A stretch of 64,000 bases of DNA from Culturomica massiliensis. GTDB taxonomy: Bacteria; Bacteroidota; Bacteroidia; Bacteroidales; Marinifilaceae. How positions within the stretch are numbered: the first letter of the stretch is position 1; each line of letters starts with the position of its first letter. Below the pieces are notes generated by a model that saw nothing but the letters and a program-made list of their open reading frames with translations, was not told the DNA's origin and did no database searches. The stretch lies in NCBI RefSeq assembly GCF_900091655.1, contig NZ_LT594621.1, positions 3,630,639-3,694,638 of the forward strand, read 5' to 3'. The position numbers and the translations under genes are program-made. This document shows positions 7,950 through 16,487 of this stretch, in pieces.

Positions 7950-9839
7950 ATGAAACGAATAATATACATTGTATTATCTATTTTTCTGGGGACCGGAGCC
8001 GTCTCTTGTGACGCATTCCTGGATCTCGAACCGAAGGCGGCCGTGACTCCGAATGTATACCTGAATACGGAAGATCAACTGGCGGCTTACGGAGCAGCAA
8101 AATACTCCTTGTTCCGTACTCCTGCCGGATATTCCGGAATCGGGCAATACGGTTACGATAATAATAGTGATAATCAGACGTCTCAAAGTTCAAACGGAAA
8201 TTTTATTCTGGGTCAGAAGACGGTAGGACAATCCGGTGGAGCCTGGAATTTTGAATCTATACGGGATTGCAATTATTTCTTTGAAGATGTATTGCCAAAA
8301 TACAGAGAAGGGAAAATTTCAGGTGTTACAAACAATATCCGCCATTATATTGGTGAGATGTATTTTTTTCGGGCGTATATTTATTTTTCCAAATTGACGG
8401 CTGTCGGAGATTTCCCGATTATCACCAAGGTGTTGGACGACAATTACAGCGAATTGGTAGAAGCCAATAAACGCAGGCCCCGAAATGAGGTTGCCCGTTT
8501 TATCTTGTCGGATCTGGATTCTGCAATTTTGTATATGCAACCGGCTGCTCCGGCTTCAAACCGGTTGACCCGGAATGCGGCTCTTTTGTTTAAATCCAGG
8601 GTTGCTTTATATGAAGGTACCTGGTTAAAATACCATGCCGGCACTGCCCGTGTTCCCGGTGGTCCTGACTGGCCGGGGGCGAATGCGGATTATCTGGCAG
8701 ATTTTACGATCGATTTAAACCGGGAAATTGACTTTTTCCTGACACAGGCGATGACGGCTGCTGACGAGGTGGCTTCTTCGATCGCTTTGTACGACGATTA
8801 TGCCGGTATGTTCAGAATGGCAAATCTCAATACAGTGCCTGAAGTACTTTTATTCCGGGCATACAGTCTGGAAGAAAAGGTGTCTCATTATGTACAATCT
8901 TATTTGCAGAGTAACGGTGGAGGAAATACGGGGTTTTCCCGCTCTTTGGTGGAAAGTTTTTTAATGACGAGCGGTTTACCGATTTATGCCGATGCTGTTT
9001 ATAAAGGAGACGAGACATTGGAAGATGTTTTACACGATAGAGATATACGTTTAACATCTTCTGTGTTGGTTGCCGGTGATCAGTTACGTCCTGATTTTTA
9101 TTTTGAAAAGCCGGATTTGACGGGTGGGGATGCTGAAGTAAGGACGACGACAGGGTATTCTATAAAGAAAGGATTGGTAAATACAGAATATCTGATCAAT
9201 GTACAGTATGTATCCCCTTGTATTATTTTCAGGGTGGCGGAGGCTTATTTGAACTATATTGAGGCTGACTATGTAAAAAACGGTAGTTTGGATGGGAAAA
9301 GCCGGGAGTATTGGCAGGCGTTGCGAAGACGTGCCGGTGTGGATACGGATTTTAATAATACGATAGCTCATACTGATTTGTCTCGGGAGCGTGATTTGGC
9401 AAAATATTCCGGAAGTAATCCGGTAGACGCCACTTTATATAATATTCGCCGGGAACGCCGCTGTGAATTTATTGCAGAAGGAATGCGTAAAGACGATTTG
9501 TACCGCTGGAGGGCTTTGGATCAAATGCAGCGATATTATATCGAAGGTATCAATTTGTGGGATGAAATGTATAAGTTATATGACAATCTGAAACCGGAAG
9601 GAGAATCAGATGCTCCCAATGTTTCCACCCGTTCGTATAAGTATTTGCGTCCGTTGTCTATCAATCGGAATAATCTGGCTTTCGGTGGTTATAATTTCCC
9701 GCAGGCTCATTACCTGGATCCGATTGCCTATTACCATTTTACGAAGAGTACGCCGAAAGAGGGAGGTGACGTTACGACTTCGGTGATTTATCAGAATCCG
9801 GGCTGGAAGATAGAAGTCGGTTCGAAAGCCGAGTATTGA
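7950..9839 (+). CDS. SusD-like (RagB) glycan-binding lipoprotein
   Basis: Surface lipoprotein of 629 residues that forms the substrate-binding lid on the SusC barrel. The signal peptide ends in the lipobox AVSC with Cys20. The N-terminal SusD helices (FLDLEPKAAVTPNVYLNTEDQLAAYGAAKYSLF) and the C-terminal RagB/SusD signature (LRRRAGVDTDF, then YNIRRERRCEFIAEGMRKDDLYRWRA) are clear. The spacing of 12 bp after susC indicates co-translation. It ends with the transcript hairpin at 9878-9915. Confidence 0.95.
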   Translation: MKRIIYIVLSIFLGTGAVSCDAFLDLEPKAAVTPNVYLNTEDQLAAYGAAKYSLFRTPAGYSGIGQYGYDNNSDNQTSQSSNGNFILGQKTVGQSGGAWNFESIRDCNYFFEDVLPKYREGKISGVTNNIRHYIGEMYFFRAYIYFSKLTAVGDFPIITKVLDDNYSELVEANKRRPRNEVARFILSDLDSAILYMQPAAPASNRLTRNAALLFKSRVALYEGTWLKYHAGTARVPGGPDWPGANADYLADFTIDLNREIDFFLTQAMTAADEVASSIALYDDYAGMFRMANLNTVPEVLLFRAYSLEEKVSHYVQSYLQSNGGGNTGFSRSLVESFLMTSGLPIYADAVYKGDETLEDVLHDRDIRLTSSVLVAGDQLRPDFYFEKPDLTGGDAEVRTTTGYSIKKGLVNTEYLINVQYVSPCIIFRVAEAYLNYIEADYVKNGSLDGKSREYWQALRRRAGVDTDFNNTIAHTDLSRERDLAKYSGSNPVDATLYNIRRERRCEFIAEGMRKDDLYRWRALDQMQRYYIEGINLWDEMYKLYDNLKPEGESDAPNVSTRSYKYLRPLSINRNNLAFGGYNFPQAHYLDPIAYYHFTKSTPKEGGDVTTSVIYQNPGWKIEVGSKAEY

Positions 9840-9877
9840 TATTCTGAATGAAGCCGGTTTATATCCGGAAGATCGGA

Positions 9878-9915
9878 TTGCAATCTGTAATACATTGCCG
9901 TATTATGGATTGCAA
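9878..9915 (+). terminator. Long hairpin after susD
   Basis: TTGCAATC (9878-9885) pairs with GATTGCAA (9908-9915), and an inner GTAATAC (9887-9893) pairs with GTATTA (9900-9905). There is no T-run after it, so it may be a 3'-end stabilising structure or a weak terminator; a separate promoter follows for the next gene. Confidence 0.45.
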
Positions 9916-9942
9916 TTCCTGATGTAGTGATTCTTTCGGTTG

Positions 9943-9972
9943 TTTCCGTTTATAATAATTTTTATATTTTTG
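9943..9972 (+). promoter_or_regulatory. Promoter for the GH29/GH36/sulfatase operon
   Basis: A -7 box TATTTTTG (9965-9972) follows a near-match -33 box TTTC (9943-9946) with an 18-bp spacer. It lies 23 bp before the fucosidase start, after the susD hairpin. Confidence 0.45.
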
Positions 9973-9994
9973 TAAATAATGATATTTTTATAAA

Positions 9995-11380
9995 ATGAGG
10001 AAGTGTTTTTTATTTTTTACTTTTTGTTTTCTATTATCCGGTACAATGGCTCAAACGGCGGGGCATCCTGTGCCGTCGCGGTCTCAATTGAAATGGCACG
10101 AGGCTGAATTGGGAGTTGTTTTCCATTATGATCTGCATGTGTTTGACGGGAAAAAATACGGGCAGGGGAATAACCGGATTACGCCGGTCGCAGATTATAA
10201 TATTTTTAATCCGGAACATTTGGATACCGATCAATGGGTTGTTGCTGCAAAGAATGCCGGAGCAAAATTTGCCGTATTGACGGCCACGCATGAAACAGGT
10301 TTTGCTTTGTATCAGAGTGATGTGAATCCCTATTGCCTGAAGGCTGTAAAATGGAGGGATGGAAAAGGGGATATTGTACGTGATTTTGTGAATTCTTGCC
10401 GTAAATATGGGATTATGCCGGGCATTTATGTCGGTATTCGTTGGAATTCTCTGCTGGGGATTCATAATTTCAAAGCGCAGGGAGAGGGGGTATTTGCCCG
10501 TAATCGTCAACAATGGTATAAACAGATGTGTGAAAAGATGGTGGAAGAGTTGTGTACCCGTTACGGTGATTTGTTTCTGATCTGGTTTGACGGAGGTGCG
10601 GACGATCCGGAAGGAGACGGACCGGATGTATTGCCTGTGGTTACAAAATATCAGCCTGATTGTTTATTTTATCACAATGTGCAACGAGCTGATTTCCGTT
10701 GGGGTGGTTCGGAAACCGGTACGGTAGCTTACCCTTGCTGGTCCTCTTTTCCGCAACCTTATTCTCATCATAAGCAGTCGGATTCGGATGAGGAACATTT
10801 GCTTTTGTTGAAGCACGGTGATCCGAACGGAAAATATTGGGTTCCGGCTATGGCCGATACTCCTTTGCGCGGGGCAGAGGGGAGGCACGAATGGTTTTGG
10901 GAGCCCGGAGATGAAGATGCCGTTTATCCTTTGACTGATTTGATGAATATGTATCGTAAATCTGTCGGACGGAATGCGACCTTGATACTTGGCCTGACTC
11001 CCGATCCTTCCGGTCTGCTTCCTGCCGGTGATTCGCTTCGGCTGAAAGAATTCGGGGATGCGGTACGGGAGCGGTTCGCTACTCCTTTGAAATCCGTTAA
11101 AGGGAGTGGGAATCGCCTGGAATTAAAATTGGGTAAAGAGACCGAAATACATAGTTGCATTATACAGGAAGATATCAGCAAAGGTGAACGAATCCGGCGG
11201 TATAAGGTAGAGGCTAAAGTGGACGGAATGTGGCAAACTGTGTGTGAGGGGGAGTCTGTGGGGCATAAACGTATACAGCAATTTCCGTCTTTGAAAACGA
11301 AAGTTGTGCGATTGACGGTTGTGGAAGCGGTAGATGTTCCGGATGTCCTGAATTTCAGCGTATATGGAGGTGAAAAATGA
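9995..11380 (+). CDS. GH29 alpha-L-fucosidase
   Basis: Secreted retaining alpha-L-fucosidase of 461 residues. A signal peptide ends at Met-Ala-Gln near residue 20. The GH29 barrel begins with LKWHEAELGVVFHYDLHVF and contains AGAKFAVLTATHETGFALY and the catalytic nucleophile in LFLIWFDGG (Asp near 199). The last 90 residues look like a small beta-sandwich of the F5/8 (discoidin) type, common in GH29 enzymes. Its stop overlaps the start of the next gene (ATGA), showing tight coupling. Removing terminal fucose would expose galactose for the GH36-like enzyme. The exact linkage cannot be told from sequence. Confidence 0.88.
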   Translation: MRKCFLFFTFCFLLSGTMAQTAGHPVPSRSQLKWHEAELGVVFHYDLHVFDGKKYGQGNNRITPVADYNIFNPEHLDTDQWVVAAKNAGAKFAVLTATHETGFALYQSDVNPYCLKAVKWRDGKGDIVRDFVNSCRKYGIMPGIYVGIRWNSLLGIHNFKAQGEGVFARNRQQWYKQMCEKMVEELCTRYGDLFLIWFDGGADDPEGDGPDVLPVVTKYQPDCLFYHNVQRADFRWGGSETGTVAYPCWSSFPQPYSHHKQSDSDEEHLLLLKHGDPNGKYWVPAMADTPLRGAEGRHEWFWEPGDEDAVYPLTDLMNMYRKSVGRNATLILGLTPDPSGLLPAGDSLRLKEFGDAVRERFATPLKSVKGSGNRLELKLGKETEIHSCIIQEDISKGERIRRYKVEAKVDGMWQTVCEGESVGHKRIQQFPSLKTKVVRLTVVEAVDVPDVLNFSVYGGEK

Positions 11381-13473
11381 AAAGGAACAAGGGAAAATCC
11401 GGGATGCGGAAGTTTTATTTGATCTTTTTCATCGTATTTCAGATCGCGGAAGGATATGCTCAAGAGGAGAATTGTTTTTTATATGAACGGGGAAAGAGTT
11501 TTGATACTGTACCGGCTTATGCAATGAGAGTTCCCGTGGATTTGCGTCAGCATGCAGCCGAGAAAATCTGGGAGGAAAAACAGTTGCCGGAAGCTCAGAC
11601 GACACTGATTTATAAGTTGATATTGCCGGAGTATGTAGAAGGTGTATTTTTTAGCCGGGATTTCCGGGCGGGAGATCATAGTTGGCCGAATAATACGAAT
11701 CGGCTTTTGCCTTGGTATTTTAAGAAAATTGCGGATTTGAGGGCAGATGATTATCCGGGTATTCCGTCGAATGGGAAAGTATGTGTGGCGGGTGATGCTT
11801 TGTTATTGCATTTGAAGGATGGAAAGTGTCTTTTTTTGAAAGCGGTGGCTGGGGAAAATAGTTTGAGCTGGTTTCGTGTAAATACCGATGGGACGGTGAA
11901 TGTTCTGGTTTCTACGTTGGGATTGGACACATTGAACGGGAAGGTGCCCTTTTTGTTATCGTCATCGGATACTTCCGTTTACGGGACTTTGGATAAGGCA
12001 TATAAAAAGCTGACGGCAGACCGGAGGATTGCTGATTTATCTGCCAGAAAAGATAAAAAATGGTATGAACCTTTTTCTTATTTGGGATGGTGTACCTGGG
12101 AGCATTATTACCGGAATATCAATGAGGGGCAGTTGGAGAAAGATATTTGCCGGATAGAAGAGTCCGGATTGCCGGTACGCTATGTGTTGATCGATGACGG
12201 ACATGTCCGCAATAAAGCGGAGCAACTGACCAGTTTTAAGCCGGATAGTCTGAAGTTTCCTTCCGGGTGGGCTCCGTTGCTCAATATGCGTGATCCGGAT
12301 AAAATCCGCTGGATGGGATTGTGGTATGGATTTCCCGGTTTTTGGCAGGGTATCGCTTTGGAGAATGATTTTCCGGAATATGTCCGTAAGCATTTGTATG
12401 TATTTCAGCATTCGCTGTTGCCGGGTAAACGTAGCGAGGATATTGAGGCTTATTACCGTTATTATCTGGAAAGTTTGAGATCTTACGGTTTCGATTTTCT
12501 GAAAATCGATGTACAGTCTTTTGTTCTGCCTTTGTATATGGGAGGAAGACGGGTTATATATCAGGCCCGGGAATGTAATAAAGCGTTGGAAAAGGAAACG
12601 CATCGCTTGGGATTAGGGCTTATCAATTGTATGGCACAGAATGTTTTGAATACGGATCATACGCGTTACAGTGCTGTGACCCGGGTAAGTATCGATTATA
12701 AGAAATTTGATGAGGATATGGCCCGCTCTCATTTGTTTCAGTCGTACATGAATACCTTGTGGTTAGGGCAAACCGTGTGGCCTGACCACGATATGTTTCA
12801 TTCGTGTGATACGGTTTGCGGCGGGATGATGGCCCGTTCCAAGGCTGTTTCCGGCGGACCTGTTTATTTGTCGGATGCTCCGGAAGATTTTGCCGGAGAA
12901 TTGATTTGGCCGCTGGTCAATGAAGAAGGCCTTTTGTACCGTCCTGAAGCTCCGGCCGTGCCGGCGCCTGAGTCTGTGTTTACCAATCCGGTGTATAGCG
13001 GAAAGGCTTTTCGGGTTATTGCTCCGGTAGGTGAGAAGGCTATGGCTATGATATGTTATAATTTGAATAAAGCTCCGGAATACCGCAATATTACGGCTGT
13101 TTTGCGACGGGAAGATTATTTGCGGCGGGAGTGTATGACAGGTAAGCGGGTGAGTATGCCGGAGCGAATCGTGGTTTATGACTGGGAAAGCCGGAAGGCA
13201 GAAATTTTGGAAGATAGTTTGCAGGTGGATTTGAAAGGATTCTGCGATCGTTTACTTTACTTTTGTCCTGTGACAGACGGGTGGGCTGTTATCGGCTTGC
13301 AGGAGAAGTATCTTTCTCCGGCAACGGTAAATATTGTATCCTGTCATCCGCATCGTTTAGTTGTGGATGTTGCCGATTGCGGGATATTGAAAGTGTGGTG
13401 TGATTCGGGAGAAAACCCCGGATTGCGAAGCATTACGGTTGATAAACCGCAGCGAATAGTGATTGATTTGTAA
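11377..13473 (+). CDS. GH36-like alpha-galactosidase / raffinose-synthase (Sip1) family hydrolase
   Basis: Predicted alpha-galactoside hydrolase of 698 residues. The N-terminal half is a beta-sandwich; the catalytic barrel starts at SYLGWCTWEHYYRN and shows RYVLIDDGH, and FDFLKIDVQSF with the GH36 nucleophile Asp in the KxD motif, then WPDHDMFHS. This pattern matches the raffinose synthase / seed-imbibition (Sip1) branch of GH36. The ATG at 11377 overlaps the fucosidase stop; a second Met at 11404 begins a typical signal peptide (MRKFYLIFFIVFQIAEGYAQ) and may be the real start. Neighbours suggest a fucosylated, galactosylated, sulfated substrate. Confidence 0.78.
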   Translation: MKRNKGKSGMRKFYLIFFIVFQIAEGYAQEENCFLYERGKSFDTVPAYAMRVPVDLRQHAAEKIWEEKQLPEAQTTLIYKLILPEYVEGVFFSRDFRAGDHSWPNNTNRLLPWYFKKIADLRADDYPGIPSNGKVCVAGDALLLHLKDGKCLFLKAVAGENSLSWFRVNTDGTVNVLVSTLGLDTLNGKVPFLLSSSDTSVYGTLDKAYKKLTADRRIADLSARKDKKWYEPFSYLGWCTWEHYYRNINEGQLEKDICRIEESGLPVRYVLIDDGHVRNKAEQLTSFKPDSLKFPSGWAPLLNMRDPDKIRWMGLWYGFPGFWQGIALENDFPEYVRKHLYVFQHSLLPGKRSEDIEAYYRYYLESLRSYGFDFLKIDVQSFVLPLYMGGRRVIYQARECNKALEKETHRLGLGLINCMAQNVLNTDHTRYSAVTRVSIDYKKFDEDMARSHLFQSYMNTLWLGQTVWPDHDMFHSCDTVCGGMMARSKAVSGGPVYLSDAPEDFAGELIWPLVNEEGLLYRPEAPAVPAPESVFTNPVYSGKAFRVIAPVGEKAMAMICYNLNKAPEYRNITAVLRREDYLRRECMTGKRVSMPERIVVYDWESRKAEILEDSLQVDLKGFCDRLLYFCPVTDGWAVIGLQEKYLSPATVNIVSCHPHRLVVDVADCGILKVWCDSGENPGLRSITVDKPQRIVIDL

Positions 13474-13494
13474 AATCATGAAATACAAAATGTT

Positions 13495-15036
13495 ATGAAT
13501 AAAGAGTTTTTATTGACTTTGGCTCTTCCTTTGGCTGGGCTGACCGGTTACGGACAGTCTGCCCAGTTAGAAAAACGTCCCAATATCATTTTATTTTTGG
13601 TGGATGATATGGGATGGCAAGATACTTCAGTGCCTTTTTGGGAAAAGGAGACGCCTTATAATAAAATGTTTGAAACTCCGAATATGGAGCGTCTGGCTGC
13701 GCAGGGAATGAAGTTTACCCAAGCGTATGCATGTAGTATCAGTTCGCCCAGCCGTTGCAGTTTATTTTCAGGTATGAATGCCGCCAGACACCGGGTGACA
13801 AACTGGACTTATCCTAAAAATCAGTCTACTGACCGGAAGAGTGATGTTTTGCAATTGCCGGAGTGGAACGTAAACGGGATTTGTCAGGTTCCGGGTATAG
13901 AGCATACGACTCAGGTAACTGGTTTGGCGCAGGTGTTGAAAGATAACGGTTATCATACGATTCATTGTGGAAAGGCGCATTTCGGGGCTTTAAATACACC
14001 GGGAGAAAGTCCTTATCATTTTGGATTTGAAGTCAATATTGCCGGACATGCCGGAGGGGCACCGACCAGTTATTTAAGTGAAAAAAACTACGGTAACCGT
14101 ACGGATGGAAAACCGAATCCCTGGTTTGCCGTGCCGGGATTGGAACACTATTGGGGCAGCGGTACTTTTTTGTCTGAAGCTTTGACTCTCGAAGCAATGA
14201 AAGCTTTGGACAAATCCCGGGAATACGGTCAGCCTTTCTTTTTGTATATGGCTCATTATGCCGTACATGTACCTATCGATGCCGATATGCGTTTTTATCA
14301 AAAATATCTGGATAAGGGGCTTCAACCGAAGGATGCTGCATATGCTTCATTGGTGGAAGGAATGGATAAAAGTCTGGGAGATTTGATGGATTATTTGGAG
14401 AAATACGATTTGGCGGATCAGACGGTGATCCTGTTTATGTCCGATAACGGAGGCCTGGCTTCCGAACCGGGATGGAGGGATGGAGTGCCACATACTCAAA
14501 ATGCACCGTTAAACAGTGGGAAAGGTTCTGCTTATGAAGGGGGCATACGCGAGCCTATGCTGGTGAAATGGCCCGGCGTTGTGAAACCCGGTGTTGTTTG
14601 TGATAAGCCGTTGATTATCGAAGATTTTTATCCTACGATACTGGAAATGGCCGGAATTACTGATTATAAGACAGTACAGCATATCGACGGAGTTAGCTTT
14701 GTTCCTATGTTAAAAGAAGCCGGCGATACCTTTAAAGGGCGTAAATTATTTTGGCATTACCCGAATCTTTGGGGAAATACGGGGCCCGGAATCGGTGCAA
14801 CATCGGTAGTGAGAAACGGTGATTGGAAGTTGGTATATTATTATGAGACCGGGAAAAAGGAGTTGTTTAATATCCGGGCAGATATCGGCGAAAAGGATGA
14901 TTGTGCCAGCCGCAATCCGAAATTAGTCCATAAATTATCCGGAGAGTTGGGGAAATATCTTCGGTCGGTGAACGCCCAACGTCCTTCTTTTAAGAAGACG
15001 GGGAAGCCTTGTCCGTGGCCGGATGAAGTCCGTTAA
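13495..15036 (+). CDS. Serine-type sulfatase, secreted
   Basis: Second S1-family sulfatase of the locus, 513 residues with a signal peptide ending about residue 22. The metal-binding stretch is IILFLVDDMGWQD and the catalytic motif S-S-P-S-R has the modifiable Ser at residue 83, again requiring an anaerobic maturase. YMAHYAVHVP, FMSDNGG and NSGKGSAYEGGIREP are typical of arylsulfatase A-like enzymes. It differs strongly in sequence from the sulfatase at 751-2211, so the two probably remove sulfate from different positions. Its stop codon overlaps the convergent DUF58 gene by 4 bp, with no terminator between. Confidence 0.92.
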   Translation: MNKEFLLTLALPLAGLTGYGQSAQLEKRPNIILFLVDDMGWQDTSVPFWEKETPYNKMFETPNMERLAAQGMKFTQAYACSISSPSRCSLFSGMNAARHRVTNWTYPKNQSTDRKSDVLQLPEWNVNGICQVPGIEHTTQVTGLAQVLKDNGYHTIHCGKAHFGALNTPGESPYHFGFEVNIAGHAGGAPTSYLSEKNYGNRTDGKPNPWFAVPGLEHYWGSGTFLSEALTLEAMKALDKSREYGQPFFLYMAHYAVHVPIDADMRFYQKYLDKGLQPKDAAYASLVEGMDKSLGDLMDYLEKYDLADQTVILFMSDNGGLASEPGWRDGVPHTQNAPLNSGKGSAYEGGIREPMLVKWPGVVKPGVVCDKPLIIEDFYPTILEMAGITDYKTVQHIDGVSFVPMLKEAGDTFKGRKLFWHYPNLWGNTGPGIGATSVVRNGDWKLVYYYETGKKELFNIRADIGEKDDCASRNPKLVHKLSGELGKYLRSVNAQRPSFKKTGKPCPWPDEVR

Positions 15037-15956
15037 TAAAGTTTGCTTCTTTTGATCAGATAAGGAAGAAGAATTTCACGAAATCCTTCATTTATATCGG
15101 CTTCTACAAAGTCGATGCGGAATTGATTGCAGCGAAGTTTTAATTCTTTGTAGAATTCGGCGATTTTTTGCTTGTAGGTTTCCCGGATTTCGTTGGGCGA
15201 GAACTTGATTTCTTTGCCGCTTTCCAGATCGATAAAAATGTGCGGACGATTGGAAAACTGAAATTGTTCTTCCATTTTTTTGTCTTTGACATGGAAGAGT
15301 ATGACCTCGTGTTTGTTATAGCGGAGGTGTTGTAATGCTGCAAACAGTTCTTCGGTGTCGCCGTTGGTGAACATATCTGAGAAAAGAACGATTAAGGAAC
15401 GTTTGCCAATACTGTCTGCCAGTTGATGCAGGATATTGGCTGTCGTGGTCGGGCGGTTTAACGGAATGGCGTTTTCTTTGATCAGATTTTGCAGCAGGGA
15501 ATAGATCATTTGTGTATGTGTCGTATTCAGTTTGGTATCGGTCAATGTTTCGATTTTATCCGAAAACAAACATAATCCGGCAGCATCCCGTTGTTTTCGC
15601 AGCATATAAATCAATGCTGCCGCACAGTATACGGAAAATGATAATTTAGAGATTTTTCCCGATTTGTATGGGAATAACATAGATGAAGAAGTATCCAATA
15701 CAATATAAGAGCGTAGGTTGGTTTCTTCTTCATATTGTTTTATGAACAGTTTTTCTGTCCGGGCAAAAAGTTTCCAATCGACGTGTTTAGTGGATTCTCC
15801 GTTGTTGTAAACACGATGTTCTGCAAATTCTACAGAAAAGCCATGATACGGACTCCGGTGAAGCCCTGTAATAAACCCTTCGACAATCTGGGAGGCAATA
15901 AATTCGAGATTGTCAAATTGTTCGTATTGGACAATTTCTTCTAAGGATACAGACAC
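15033..15956 (-). CDS. DUF58 domain protein (MoxR-associated type)
   Basis: Cytoplasmic protein of 307 residues with the DUF58/vWA-like fold. The DUF58 signature HRVYNNGESTKHVDWKLFARTEKLFIKQYEEE is at about 47-78, followed by a MIDAS-like D-T-S-S-S motif at Asp88-Ser92. Such proteins usually act with MoxR AAA+ ATPases in envelope-stress or complex-assembly modules, but no MoxR gene is adjacent here. The gene is convergent with the last gene of the polysaccharide locus and marks the return to core genome. Confidence 0.85.
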   Translation of the reverse strand: MSVSLEEIVQYEQFDNLEFIASQIVEGFITGLHRSPYHGFSVEFAEHRVYNNGESTKHVDWKLFARTEKLFIKQYEEETNLRSYIVLDTSSSMLFPYKSGKISKLSFSVYCAAALIYMLRKQRDAAGLCLFSDKIETLTDTKLNTTHTQMIYSLLQNLIKENAIPLNRPTTTANILHQLADSIGKRSLIVLFSDMFTNGDTEELFAALQHLRYNKHEVILFHVKDKKMEEQFQFSNRPHIFIDLESGKEIKFSPNEIRETYKQKIAEFYKELKLRCNQFRIDFVEADINEGFREILLPYLIKRSKLY

Positions 15957-15988
15957 AAATGAATGGGAAATGAAAGGTTGAAAATAAG

Positions 15989-16034
15989 AATGGAGAATGA
16001 AAGTGATAAATTAAATGACTTTCAATTCTCCATT
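15989..16034 (-). terminator. Terminator hairpin downstream of trxA
   Basis: AATGGAGAATGAAAGT (15989-16004) faces ACTTTCAATTCTCCATT (16018-16034), complementary with one bulged base. Read on the minus strand it is followed by CTTATTTT, fitting a terminator for thioredoxin. Confidence 0.55.
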
Positions 16035-16040
16035 TTAGTA

Positions 16041-16358
16041 TCAGAGTACGGCTTTGATTTTTTCAGCCAATGATGTTTTTGGGGCTGCGCCGACTTGCTT
16101 GTCTACTACTTCTCCGTTTTTGAAGAAAAGTATTGTCGGGATATTACGAATACCGAAACGAGCTGCTGTACCCGGGCTGCTGTCAACATCAACTTTGGCA
16201 ACGACTAATTTCCCGGCATATTCTGTAGCTGCTTCTTCGACAATCGGTAACATCATTTTGCAGGGACCGCACCATTCTGCCCAAAAGTCTACCATAACAG
16301 GAAGTTCGGATTTTAACACTACTTCCTCAAAATTAGAATCGTTAACTACTATAGCCAT
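16041..16358 (-). CDS. trxA: Thioredoxin
   Basis: Small cytoplasmic disulfide reductase of 105 residues with the canonical active site WCGPC at 29-33, the cis-proline loop FGIRNIPTILFF and the usual C-terminal helix. Full length for the family. It lies downstream of dnaE on the same strand with a 129-bp gap and has its own terminator. Confidence 0.97.
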   Translation of the reverse strand: MAIVVNDSNFEEVVLKSELPVMVDFWAEWCGPCKMMLPIVEEAATEYAGKLVVAKVDVDSSPGTAARFGIRNIPTILFFKNGEVVDKQVGAAPKTSLAEKIKAVL

Positions 16359-16487
16359 GATATTGTTTTTAGTTATAAGTTTATTCTGTTTATAAATGAA
16401 TCACATGCATGTATTACAATCCATATTTTCCGGAAATTTTTTTTTCTCCGGGAAATTCTATAGATACTCTCTGTTCACTTTGCGAAA

